Positions 41,007-49,762 of a stretch of 64,000 bases of DNA are shown piece by piece (the stretch's first letter is position 1; each line of letters opens with the position of its first letter). The translations under genes and the position numbers were made by a program. A model generated the notes under the pieces. That model was not told where the DNA came from. It saw only the letters and a program-made list of their open reading frames with translations, and made no database searches. Source of the stretch: Imperialibacter sp. EC-SDR9 (lineage in GTDB: Bacteria; Bacteroidota; Bacteroidia; Cytophagales; Cyclobacteriaceae); the NCBI RefSeq assembly GCF_902498805.1, contig NZ_LR701587.1, positions 1 to 64,000 on the forward strand, in the 5' to 3' direction.

Positions 41007-43617
41007 GCACCACCCACCGAAACTCCCCTTTCGCTTCTTACGCTGGTTCTGCCACCCGGATTACCTGGAAGATATTGAGGGTGATTTGGTGGAAAGGTTT
41101 GAGAAGAGGGTGGAGGAGCTAGGGATAACCAAAGCGAATTGGATTTTCACATTAGAGGTACTCAGGCTGTGCAGGCCAGGTATTTTCAGGCCATTCAAGC
41201 CGACTAACAAATTAAGTAAACAAGCTATGCTCTATCATTACTCGAAAGTCACCTACCGGAATTTTCTACGTAACAAGGCTTTTTCGGCCGTTAACTTATC
41301 AGGCCTTGCCATTGGCATGGTGGCGGCTTTGATACTCGCCAAGTATGTGGGCTTTTCCTTCAGGTATGATCAATTTCATCAAAACAAGGATATCATAGTT
41401 GAGATTGATCAAACGGAAACAAAAAATGGCATTGCCACGAGTTATCAACACAGCACCTACTGGGAAACTGCAGCCATGGCGAAGGAGCAATACCCCGAAG
41501 TGAGGATGGCGACCCTCTACAGCAGAGACGTTGAGAAGCAGGTAACCGTAGCAGATGAAAGCGGATCATTGGTGAAGTTTAATGAGCGAAATATGTTCTC
41601 GGCCGACCCTGATTTTACCCAAATGTTCTCTTTTCAATTTATTGAAGGAGATCCCACAACCGCTTTATCGCAACCCAATTCCGTTGTGATTACCAGGTCG
41701 GTTGCGAAAAAATATTTTGGCGATGCGAAGGCATTCGGAAAGGCAATGAAGACGACCACAGCCTGGGGTGCGGAGAATACGCTACATGTTACCGCCGTCA
41801 TTGAAGACGTGCCTGTCTATTCCAGGTTCAGGTTTGATTTTCTGAAATCTACCATCGGTTTCAATAATTATGATCAATGGGGTTTTGCAAATTATCCGAC
41901 TTATCTTCTCCTCACTGAGGAGGCCAACCCAACAGAATTGGCGTCCAAAATAGCAACGGACATAAACGATGTGGAACAAATAAAGGCCGATGGAAGGCAG
42001 GTTAAACTCGCATTGATTCCATTGAGTGACGTTCGACTTTCCGAAATGGAAATCATGCTGTCGCTGGTAGGTTTTTTTATTCTTTTGATCACCTGGATCA
42101 ATTTTATTAACCTAACAAGTGCCCAATCTATGAGTCGGTACAAAGAAACGGGTATTAGAAAGGTGCTGGGTTCTGAGAAACGTGAGATTGTTCGTCAGTT
42201 TATTTTTGAGGGCATGACCATCAACTTGCTGGCATTGGCCGCTGCCGTGCTAATCGTTTGGCTGCTCTATCCATTCATTCAGACTTATACTAATGGGAAA
42301 CTGTTGCCCCTTTTCGGTGACCCCACGCCCATTAACTGGTTGTTCCTTTTATTATTCCTTTTTGGAGCGTTAGTTGCCTCTTCCTATCCAGCACTTATTT
42401 TATCCAGTCTTGATCCGATACGGTCTATCAAAGGACGGGTGCTTAATAACACAAAAGGCGTTGGCTTTCGGAAAGTGCTGGTCGTGGTGCAATTCAGTAT
42501 TTCGATTATTCTCATCACCGGAATATTTGTGATTTCAGATCAGATGCGTTTCCTGAAAAATCAACCGCTGGGGATCACCCTTGATCAAACCTTGATTGTG
42601 AAGTCGGCGAAAGACGGAGCGGATGACAAAGTGAAAAGACATCAGGCATTCAAGGAAGGTGTGGCTAACCTTTCTTTTACCCGTGGTGTGACGTCTTCCA
42701 CACAAGTGCCCGGACAGGGAAATGGGCAGGATATCTACTTCAACATAGAAGGAAAGAACATCACTGTTAGTGCAAACCTCATTGGCGTTGACGCCAGCTA
42801 CATGGCTTACTATGGGGCAAAAATCATCGCTGGGGAAGACTTTTCAAAAGCCAAGTTTTGGGCCAATAGGCGAAGTATACTTATCAACCGGTCAACGGCC
42901 CTGGCGATGGGATGCTCAAGTCCTGAGGAGGCTATCGGACAAACGATCATTATACCCGAAAACGAAGACAGGACACTCAAAGTACTCGGTGTAGTGGAAG
43001 ACTTTCATCAAAATTCGATCAAGGAGAAGATTCAGCCCATGACCTTCGAATTTAATCCATTCCGGGGGAACGCTTCCATTAGGATAGACTCTGCCTCCTA
43101 CTCCAATTATCAGGAATTGGCTGCGTGCCTGGCGCAAATCGAGCGCATTTGGGACGAGGTGCACCCCGACCAGGTGTTCGAATACTACTTTCTTGATGAA
43201 CAATTCAATAGCAACTATCAAGAGGATATTAGGTTCAGCCAGCTATTTAGCGCTTTTACCGCCATCTCCGTTTTCGTAGCCTCCCTCGGGCTTTTCGGTA
43301 TGTCTATGTTCGTTGTGAGAAAAAAGAAAAGAGAAGTGGGCATCAGGAAAGTATTTGGCGCATCTGTGGCCAGCATTGTTAACCTCTTTTGCAGGGGCTA
43401 TGTAGGGCAGCTTTCCGTTGCTGTTCTAACAGGATCGCCGGTGGCCTATCTGCTCATGCACAAGTGGCTTGAAGGCTATATTTTGAGAACGTCGGTCAGT
43501 CTCACTGCTATCGTAGCACCTGTCGCCCTGTTATTGGTCATCTCTTTTGTGAGTATCAGTACGCAGGTAATGAAGGCGGCCACAGCCAATCCAATCAATG
43601 CTTTGAGAGATGAATAG
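40999..43617 (+). CDS. Prefix-domain FtsX/MacB-type permease 4
   Basis: An 872-residue paralog with prefix RFLRWFCHPDYLEDIEGDL. Coupling elements are ETGIRKVLGSEKRE and EVGIRKVFGASVAS. The first periplasmic domain has lost much of the LSYDKFH/LSFDRFH start shared by the others and reads FRYDQFH. It lies in the same operon with 8-bp overlaps on both sides. The DNA of its first 130 bp is much more similar to the starts of its neighbours than the rest of the gene. Confidence 0.88.
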   Translation: MNEHHPPKLPFRFLRWFCHPDYLEDIEGDLVERFEKRVEELGITKANWIFTLEVLRLCRPGIFRPFKPTNKLSKQAMLYHYSKVTYRNFLRNKAFSAVNLSGLAIGMVAALILAKYVGFSFRYDQFHQNKDIIVEIDQTETKNGIATSYQHSTYWETAAMAKEQYPEVRMATLYSRDVEKQVTVADESGSLVKFNERNMFSADPDFTQMFSFQFIEGDPTTALSQPNSVVITRSVAKKYFGDAKAFGKAMKTTTAWGAENTLHVTAVIEDVPVYSRFRFDFLKSTIGFNNYDQWGFANYPTYLLLTEEANPTELASKIATDINDVEQIKADGRQVKLALIPLSDVRLSEMEIMLSLVGFFILLITWINFINLTSAQSMSRYKETGIRKVLGSEKREIVRQFIFEGMTINLLALAAAVLIVWLLYPFIQTYTNGKLLPLFGDPTPINWLFLLLFLFGALVASSYPALILSSLDPIRSIKGRVLNNTKGVGFRKVLVVVQFSISIILITGIFVISDQMRFLKNQPLGITLDQTLIVKSAKDGADDKVKRHQAFKEGVANLSFTRGVTSSTQVPGQGNGQDIYFNIEGKNITVSANLIGVDASYMAYYGAKIIAGEDFSKAKFWANRRSILINRSTALAMGCSSPEEAIGQTIIIPENEDRTLKVLGVVEDFHQNSIKEKIQPMTFEFNPFRGNASIRIDSASYSNYQELAACLAQIERIWDEVHPDQVFEYYFLDEQFNSNYQEDIRFSQLFSAFTAISVFVASLGLFGMSMFVVRKKKREVGIRKVFGASVASIVNLFCRGYVGQLSVAVLTGSPVAYLLMHKWLEGYILRTSVSLTAIVAPVALLLVISFVSISTQVMKAATANPINALRDE

Positions 43618-46216
43618 GCACCATCCACCCAAACTGCCCCTCCGTTTTTTTCGCTGGTTCTGCCATCCGGATTACCAGGAGGATATTGAAGGCGATTTGC
43701 TGGAACGATTTGACGCCAGGATTATTGGTAATGGCCCGACAAAAGCCAGGTGGCTTTTTACTCTTGATGTGATCAGACTTTTCAGACCAGCAATTATTAA
43801 ACCCATTGGAGGCAGTTATCGCATGAATCAGTTCGGTATGTTCAAAAACTATGTGAAAGTGGGCTGGCGCAGTATGCTGCGCCAAAAGCTCTATACCGCC
43901 ATTAATGTTGGCGGATTGGCGCTTAGCCTCACCACCTTTATTCTAATTTTTTTGTATGTCAGGCACGAGCTGTCGTTTGACAGGTTTTATCCTGACTCAA
44001 AAAGAATATACCGGACTTATCAACAACAAACATTCAACCCTTTTATGGGTAGCGATTACTTTGCCGTAATGCCAGCTGGGTTCGCTGAAACACTCATGAG
44101 TGATTTTCCGGAGGTGGAAGCGGCTACTTCGCTACAGGCACCAACCCGAATTATCACAATGGGAGAGGTAAGCTATCTGGAAAAGGGAATCTCTGCGGAT
44201 CCTCAATTTTTTAAGGTGTTTGGCTTCAATTTTTTAAGAGGGGATGCGGAGAGCGCACTCTTGATTCCAGAAAGCATAGTGCTGACCGAGTCGCTGGCCC
44301 AAAAGCTTTTTGGAAGCGATGACGTTATGGGAACGTCGTTAACTTTGGATGGCCGAAAGGTTCAGGTGACCGCTATTATTCAGGATCCGCCTCTCAACTC
44401 CACGCTGCAGTTTACGCATGTTTGGAGCCTTGAGGCAGATCAGTACTATCTGGACGATAAAGCAAAGGAAAAGTGGGAGGGAAATGCATTTTACTCTTTT
44501 CTGAAGGTGAAAGAAGGTGCCGATGCTGTTGGACTACAGGCCAAGATGCCGGAGCTTCTGAAACAACGATGGGCCTACGACGACTACCCGACTTACTTGA
44601 TCCAGCCAATCACGGAATGGCATTTGCAAACGGCGGTCAATTTCGATCTTGGCCCAAGAGGAAACCCTGCGCAGCTGGCACTTTTTTCAATGATAGCTGC
44701 ATTGATTCTGATACTTGCGTGCGTCAACTACATGAATTTGGCCATTGCCCGATCTATTGGCAGAGCAAAGGAAGTCGGGTTGCGGAAGGTAATTGGCGCT
44801 CACAAATGGCAGCTGGTGATGCAATTCCTAGGTGAGTCGGTATTTGTTACTCTCGCTGCGTTGGCAGTGGCTGCACTATTGCTACCGGCCTTTTTGCCAT
44901 ACTTCGGGCAGATGGTCGACAGGACGCTGGTGTTCAACATGGGTGACTTTATTATGCTAGCCCCCGGTTTGTTGCTGTTGGTTATTATTGTAGGTATACT
45001 ATCCGGCAGTTACCCCGCCTTGTTTATGTCGTCGCTTGTGCCAGTAAAGGTGCTGAAAGGGAAAATGAATGCGTCTGATTCTGGAATTCGTCTGCAAAAA
45101 GGTTTGATCATCGGGCAGTATGCTATTTCTGTTGCCATGATTATCTGTAGCCTTGTGGCTTATGCTCAGTTTAAGTTTATTAGCGAAAAGGAACTTGGAT
45201 TTGAAAAAGAGAATGTTTTTACCATCAGGTCTTATGATGGTAATGTAAGAGACAGCTTTGAGGCCATAAAAGCAGACTGGCTGGCAAATCCGAAAGTGGT
45301 GGCTGTCACTGTTTCTCAGAACCTTCCGACTAATGTAGAGCAGAGTAACGTGGTTAGCCTGAAGGAGGAAGGGAAAGAGACTGATTATGATCATACCATT
45401 TATCAGCTGAGAACCGACGAAAACTACCTGAAAGTATTTGGCATGGAGCTGATTGCAGGAAGGACATTGTCACCTGAGTATGCGCTTGATCAATCCTCCA
45501 AAAATATTGTTGTGAACGAAGCGGCCTGCCGGGAGTTTGGGTGGTCTGTTGACGAAGCGGTGGGAAAGACCTTTACATCTGGCTGGGAGGGTGACAAGAC
45601 CATTGTGGGGGTGATCAAAGATTTTCACATGCATTCAATGCACATGACGATTGCTCCACTACTGGTAGAACTGAGGGAGAATTTCCGCTACATTTCTGTA
45701 AAGGTTATGCCAGGAGACCTTCCTGCAACTGTGGTTTCTCTGGAGGAAACATTTCGTAAATACTCTTCCCTTCCCTTCGACTACGAATTCCTGGACGATA
45801 ATTTTGATAAACTTTATAAGGCAGATATTCGACAGGGCGAAATATTTGGCTTTTTCACCGTAATAGCGCTTTTGATAGCCTGCCTCGGTCTGTTTGGCCT
45901 TGCGGCCTTTAGTACGCAGCAACGTGCCAAAGAGGTGGGCATACGTAAAGTTCTGGGAGCCAGTACGGCCCATATTGTTTCGCTGTTTGCTTTCAGGTTC
46001 ATCAAGATGGTGACGATCGGCTACCTGATAGCTTTACCGTTCGGTTGGTGGTTAGTTGACCAATGGCTGCAAGGTTTTGCCTATCGGATTAGTGTGCATT
46101 GGTGGATGCTCGTGCTTCCCGGTCTGGCGGCGTTGGCAGTGGCTTTTTTGACCATTAGTTCTCAGTCGGTAAAAGCAGCTTGGACCAACCCGGTAGATGC
46201 TTTGAGAACCGAGTAA
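43610..46216 (+). CDS. Prefix-domain FtsX/MacB-type permease 5, last of the run
   Basis: An 868-residue paralog with prefix RFFRWFCHPDYQEDIEGDL. Coupling elements are EVGLRKVIGAHKWQ and EVGIRKVLGASTAH, both well preserved. It starts within the last eight bases of permease 4. Its own end is NPVDALRTE, close to but not the same as the ALRDE end of the four upstream copies, as if the selective need for an overlapping start had gone. Its stop is two bases from the stop of the convergent HEPN-like gene. Confidence 0.88.
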   Translation: MNRHHPPKLPLRFFRWFCHPDYQEDIEGDLLERFDARIIGNGPTKARWLFTLDVIRLFRPAIIKPIGGSYRMNQFGMFKNYVKVGWRSMLRQKLYTAINVGGLALSLTTFILIFLYVRHELSFDRFYPDSKRIYRTYQQQTFNPFMGSDYFAVMPAGFAETLMSDFPEVEAATSLQAPTRIITMGEVSYLEKGISADPQFFKVFGFNFLRGDAESALLIPESIVLTESLAQKLFGSDDVMGTSLTLDGRKVQVTAIIQDPPLNSTLQFTHVWSLEADQYYLDDKAKEKWEGNAFYSFLKVKEGADAVGLQAKMPELLKQRWAYDDYPTYLIQPITEWHLQTAVNFDLGPRGNPAQLALFSMIAALILILACVNYMNLAIARSIGRAKEVGLRKVIGAHKWQLVMQFLGESVFVTLAALAVAALLLPAFLPYFGQMVDRTLVFNMGDFIMLAPGLLLLVIIVGILSGSYPALFMSSLVPVKVLKGKMNASDSGIRLQKGLIIGQYAISVAMIICSLVAYAQFKFISEKELGFEKENVFTIRSYDGNVRDSFEAIKADWLANPKVVAVTVSQNLPTNVEQSNVVSLKEEGKETDYDHTIYQLRTDENYLKVFGMELIAGRTLSPEYALDQSSKNIVVNEAACREFGWSVDEAVGKTFTSGWEGDKTIVGVIKDFHMHSMHMTIAPLLVELRENFRYISVKVMPGDLPATVVSLEETFRKYSSLPFDYEFLDDNFDKLYKADIRQGEIFGFFTVIALLIACLGLFGLAAFSTQQRAKEVGIRKVLGASTAHIVSLFAFRFIKMVTIGYLIALPFGWWLVDQWLQGFAYRISVHWWMLVLPGLAALAVAFLTISSQSVKAAWTNPVDALRTE

Positions 46217-46218
46217 CC

Positions 46219-47622
46219 TTACCCCCCCTTTATCAGCATCCTGTCCAAATAGGCAGGCTCCTGCATCTCAGGGTTTTTGAAGAAGGTAAGTAAGATGTGG
46301 CGCAGCAGGTCGGTGCCGAAGCTGACGACGTCAATTTTCTTTTTGGGATAAAAGCTGATCTTTCGCTCCTTGCCGTTGAGGTGACTGCTGCCTTTTAGTA
46401 TGCTAAGCTTGTATTTGTACAGGGCTTCCACCACCTTAAAAATATCGTTGGCCTCTTTTCGGGAGAACGGGGCTATTTGCAGCAAAGAGCCCAGCCGCAT
46501 GGATAGTTTGTACACGGGATCACCATGCACTTCGTCCAGCAGCAGTGCTTCCAGCGCTGTCAGTATGTCGATCATGCTCTCCGGCGACTGGTCGTTCAGG
46601 TAGATGCTGTTAAGCTTCTGCACACCAACTTCCAGGCTTTTTCGGCCACCTTTCGAGAGCGACTTGTAAATATCCGCTATGTCCTGAATGTCTTTTTCTT
46701 TGACTTTAGGTGGCGTTTGCTTCCATTTTTGGTTGAGGAAAGAGGCCGGAAAATCGTGCTGTTCGATAGGGAAGCAGGGCAGCAAATCGGCGGCCCATTG
46801 GTCGGACCAACACGCTGGAAACACCAGGAGCTGTCCATAGCCGGTGTCCTCTCCGGTCACCACTCTAAGCGAACCCATGAGGTAATCCAGGTGGTCAATG
46901 ATATCAGAAAAGGCATTGGGGTCGTTCAGGAAGTCGTTTCTGGCCTCAAGGGAAGTATTGTCTACCACCCAGTCTTCAAAAACCAGCGCATGGGTGGCTG
47001 AGGCAAAAACCTGCTGTAGCTTGGAGTTGAGGTGCCTGCCAAAATAAGCCTTGCTCAGCTGACGTGCATCGTCGATTTGTCGCAGTGCAAGCCCCGGGCC
47101 CAGCTCCACCTCCCCAACCGGAAAGTGAAGAAACAAGACGGGCACCCACACATCTACCTTTAGCTCACTTTTCGACCAGGCACCATACCACGATTGGAAT
47201 ACCGGCTCAAACGCTTTTTCATGGTACTCCAGCTTTCCATACACATGCGCATAATGATCGATGAGGTCAGCGATGAAAAAGTAGGTGTGGTAGTTTCTGG
47301 CCACTTCCTCTTCGGCGGTCAGGCCATAGAAGGTCACATAGTCCTTGTTGTTGAGCAGCCCTTGCTGCAAAGTCTTCCACGACTGTATATCGTTGTATCG
47401 GTTGCCTCTCAGAAAAAGGTTGCTGTACTTGATTTTGGCCACGGAAGAGTAGCTAAAGTCCGGCAGTCCGTTTTTTGACCACTGTAAAAAGGGAAACTGC
47501 TCGTAGAAAGAGAACGGGTCAGCAATCTCCTCCTGTTCTACCCGCTCCTCCTGATAGCGGAGGATGGACAGCCCATCGTCGACGGCCTTTTTTACCAGCT
47601 CTTTGATCTCTTTCTCACTCAT
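46219..47622 (-). CDS. Apea-like HEPN-domain protein with degenerate active site
   Basis: A 467-residue soluble protein. The C-terminal region has SPESMIDILTALEALLLDE, YKLSMRLGSLLQ and VEALYKYKLSILKGSSH, the helix pattern of Apea-type HEPN domains, where the last segment normally reads like Y-x-x-R-S-x-I-V-H-G with the R-x4-6-H ribonuclease motif. Here the Arg and His positions appear to be Lys or Leu and Lys, so nuclease activity is doubtful. The N-terminal 300 residues match no family I know. Proteins with this domain occur in antiphage abortive-infection genes, but the altered motif leaves the function open. It stands alone, convergent with the permease run. Confidence 0.55.
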   Translation of the reverse strand: MSEKEIKELVKKAVDDGLSILRYQEERVEQEEIADPFSFYEQFPFLQWSKNGLPDFSYSSVAKIKYSNLFLRGNRYNDIQSWKTLQQGLLNNKDYVTFYGLTAEEEVARNYHTYFFIADLIDHYAHVYGKLEYHEKAFEPVFQSWYGAWSKSELKVDVWVPVLFLHFPVGEVELGPGLALRQIDDARQLSKAYFGRHLNSKLQQVFASATHALVFEDWVVDNTSLEARNDFLNDPNAFSDIIDHLDYLMGSLRVVTGEDTGYGQLLVFPACWSDQWAADLLPCFPIEQHDFPASFLNQKWKQTPPKVKEKDIQDIADIYKSLSKGGRKSLEVGVQKLNSIYLNDQSPESMIDILTALEALLLDEVHGDPVYKLSMRLGSLLQIAPFSRKEANDIFKVVEALYKYKLSILKGSSHLNGKERKISFYPKKKIDVVSFGTDLLRHILLTFFKNPEMQEPAYLDRMLIKGG

Positions 47623-47822
47623 GATCCCACACTCATTTCTTTTCGCATCGACTCGTATTTTCTAATGCGTTCGAGCCAAATTTCTGCACATGATAAATTT
47701 AGGCTTGCCAGAAGACAAAACCAACGCAGACAGCGCTGATATTGAAATTTAATGAATTATTGATCGTCTGAAGATGTTTATTGAATACGGAATATCTAAC
47801 TTTTCGCACTAATTTTTAGCCC

Positions 47823-48644
47823 ATGATAAGAGAACTGCTTTTGCCATTCGATTTTTCTGACAACTCTAAAACAGCGTTGCATTTCGCCATGTCTCTTCAG
47901 CAGAAACTGAAGGCGCATATGAGTCTCATTCACACGCTGGAGGTACCCTATGATTTTGCTTCCCGACAGGAAGAAAACAAAAAGGCAATGGAAAAGCAGG
48001 CCCGAGCGCAACTCAAAGCCCTCGTTGAAGAGCTTTATCAGACTACTACCTCTGCCGATGAGTTGAATCTCGACATGCATATTCTGGAGGGTGAGGTATC
48101 GGAAGGCATATTGAGAGCAACCAGGCAGTATGCTGCCGACCTGGTGCTCATGCCTACCATGGGAGCCAGTGGCCTTAGACGATTTTTCCTGGGCAGCCGT
48201 ACAGCTGATGTGATACACAAGTCGGTGAAGCCTGTTTTGGTGATTCCGCCGAAAGCTGACTTTGGAAAGCTGAAGAACCTGGTTTTTGCTACAAGCCTGA
48301 AAGACAAGGATATTGCCCTGCTGGAAAGCGTGGACGACCTGGCTGGCAAGCTGGGGTTGGGCATTGTGATTGCGCACATCAAAGAGGAGGAGACAAAGGA
48401 CTTTGAGCTGAAATGGAGAGGCATGAAGGACTTTGCAGAGGAAAAAATCTTTCAGGCCGATGTCAGTTACTATTCTAGTAATTACGACGACTATTTCGAA
48501 GGCATTGAGCACTACCTTGGCAAAAACCCCGGGAGCCTGCTCGTGATGCGCAGAAGTGCAAGATCAACCATAAAGGACCTGTTCAGAAAGAGTCATACGG
48601 AAGATGTGGCGTATCACGCCAATGTGCCGATGTTGGTGTATTGA
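47823..48644 (+). CDS. Tandem universal stress protein (UspA family)
   Basis: A 273-residue cytoplasmic protein with two Usp domains. The first is complete: LLPFDFSDNSKTAL at the start and MPTMGASGLRRFFLGSRTADV with the ATP-binding G-x2-G-x9-G-S pattern. The second has a weaker nucleotide site and ends FRKSHTEDVAYHANVPMLVY. A broken copy of that last 40-residue stretch is found about 1 kb downstream at 49562-49684, after a toxin-antitoxin pair. The promoter lies in the 200-bp divergent gap shared with the HEPN-like gene, in which nothing else was recognised. Confidence 0.9.
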   Translation: MIRELLLPFDFSDNSKTALHFAMSLQQKLKAHMSLIHTLEVPYDFASRQEENKKAMEKQARAQLKALVEELYQTTTSADELNLDMHILEGEVSEGILRATRQYAADLVLMPTMGASGLRRFFLGSRTADVIHKSVKPVLVIPPKADFGKLKNLVFATSLKDKDIALLESVDDLAGKLGLGIVIAHIKEEETKDFELKWRGMKDFAEEKIFQADVSYYSSNYDDYFEGIEHYLGKNPGSLLVMRRSARSTIKDLFRKSHTEDVAYHANVPMLVY

Positions 48645-49001
48645 AAGTAATATTTTTTCTCCATCCGGTCAGTTTCGGCTAATGTGGATTACTAGCGCTG
48701 GTTGAAGTAAAATTTCTGATGAGGTTTCTACGTGGGTTTTTCATTGCCCTTCTGCGGCTAATAACACTTGCTGTAGATTTTTTAGTACAGACGTAACGAG
48801 ACTTTTTAAAAATTGATTGAGACTTTTTAATCGTCTATTTTTGTCAACGATATTGCTAGTAACTACTGATAGATATGACGGTAGTGAAAGACATATCGCA
48901 CATATTTTGGTTAAAGTGCCATTTATTGCAACTTTACCCAAAAGAAAAAAGGCCTGTTTATTCAAAATAGTTGATGATTCGTTAGGGGATAATGATACAC
49001 A
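48645..49001. other. AT-rich gap upstream of the toxin-antitoxin pair
   Basis: No gene is supported. A direct repeat GAGACTTTTTAA occurs at 48798-48809 and 48819-48830, exactly 21 bp apart (two helical turns), and could be a regulatory site for the antitoxin operon. The rest holds nothing I recognise. Confidence 0.4.
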
Positions 49002-49018
49002 AAGAGCTTACAGCTCTT
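49002..49018 (+). promoter_or_regulatory. Palindrome before the antitoxin start, candidate operator
   Basis: AAGAGCT-TAC-AGCTCTT is a perfect 7-bp inverted repeat ending 14 bases before the antitoxin ATG. Type II antitoxins usually repress their own operon through such palindromes. Confidence 0.55.
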
Positions 49019-49032
49019 AATTCTTACAGAAT

Positions 49033-49245
49033 ATGAAAGTGTTACTGGAAATAAAAGATAATAAATCTGCTTTCTTCATGGAGGTGCTCAAAAACTTCTC
49101 TTTCGTAAAGGCTACCACCCTTACAGAGTCTAAAGCTGAGTTTCTGCAGGAGTTTAAAGAAGCGATTGACGAGGTAAAACTGACCAAGGAAGGTAAATTG
49201 AAGCTACAATCTGCGAAAGATTTCCTCAATGAACTTGAAGATTGA
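49033..49245 (+). CDS. Putative type II antitoxin
   Basis: A 70-residue protein directly upstream of a RelE/ParE-type toxin gene and overlapping it by 17 bp. It starts MKVLLEIKDNKSAFFMEVLKN, with a short beta-strand and helix that could bind DNA, and ends in a charged helical tail (AIDEVKLTKEGKLKLQSAKD) suited to wrap the toxin. It has no strong named motif; position and size are the main evidence. Confidence 0.72.
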   Translation: MKVLLEIKDNKSAFFMEVLKNFSFVKATTLTESKAEFLQEFKEAIDEVKLTKEGKLKLQSAKDFLNELED

Positions 49246-49555
49246 GCTTACCTCCAAATTCAAGCGCAAGGCCAAAGCTTTACTAAAAAAATATCCTTCC
49301 TTAAAGCAAGAGCTTCACGACCTGATTTTTGCTTTGGAAGCTGATCCTACTCTTGGGACTTCCATCAAGCATAACTGCTACAAAATACGCCTCTCTATAA
49401 AGTCTAAAGGAAAAGGTAAATCTGGTGGTTCCAGAGTGATTACCCACCTTCATGTCACTGATACTACTGTCTATCTGATTTACATCTATGACAAATCTGA
49501 GCAGGATAATATCTCCGAAAAAGAACTATTAGAGCTCATTAAAGCTCTGGATTGA
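49229..49555 (+). CDS. RelE/ParE-family toxin
   Basis: A 108-residue basic protein. KFKRKAKALLKKYPSLKQEL at the start, the central TSIKHNCYKIRLSIKSKGKG with SGGSRVITH, and VYLIYIYDKSEQDNIS are the usual RelE/ParE-type order, with the conserved Y-K-I-R-x-x-I. Members cleave mRNA on the ribosome or poison gyrase; which applies is not visible. It forms an operon with the overlapping antitoxin. Seven bases after its stop, in the same frame, lies the broken universal stress protein tail, so this module seems to have replaced or interrupted a second usp copy. Confidence 0.85.
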   Translation: MNLKIELTSKFKRKAKALLKKYPSLKQELHDLIFALEADPTLGTSIKHNCYKIRLSIKSKGKGKSGGSRVITHLHVTDTTVYLIYIYDKSEQDNISEKELLELIKALD

Positions 49556-49561
49556 GAAACC

Positions 49562-49684
49562 GACTTTGAGGAGTCCATGCTGGTGATGCGCAGGAATACA
49601 AGGTCGACAATAAAGGACCTTTTCAGAAAGAGCCACACGGAAGACATGGCCTATCACGCCAACGTGCCGTTGCTGGTGTTTTAA
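49562..49684 (+). pseudogene. 3' fragment of a duplicated universal stress protein gene
   Basis: From about 49571 the frame reads ESMLVMRRNTRSTIKDLF, then RKSHTEDMAYHANVPLLVF and a TAA stop at 49682-49684, matching the C-terminus of the intact usp gene (LLVMRRSARSTIKDLF and on) with few changes. The rest of the gene is missing and its place is taken by the toxin-antitoxin pair. Confidence 0.85.
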
Positions 49685-49762
49685 CATATTGTTTTGCGTT
49701 TTGACGCAGGGTAGCCAATAGTTGGGAGGAATTTGTAAATTCAAACCCAAACTTTATATCCT

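Noticed and set aside
33241-46216. Assembly artefact producing false tandem permease copies
   Set aside because: The five genes differ strongly along their bodies and share high similarity only at junctions, so they are real paralogs rather than repeated reads.
48817-49020. 67-codon open frame upstream of the antitoxin
   Set aside because: AT-rich, no family motif, and it overlaps the repeat and palindrome that look regulatory.
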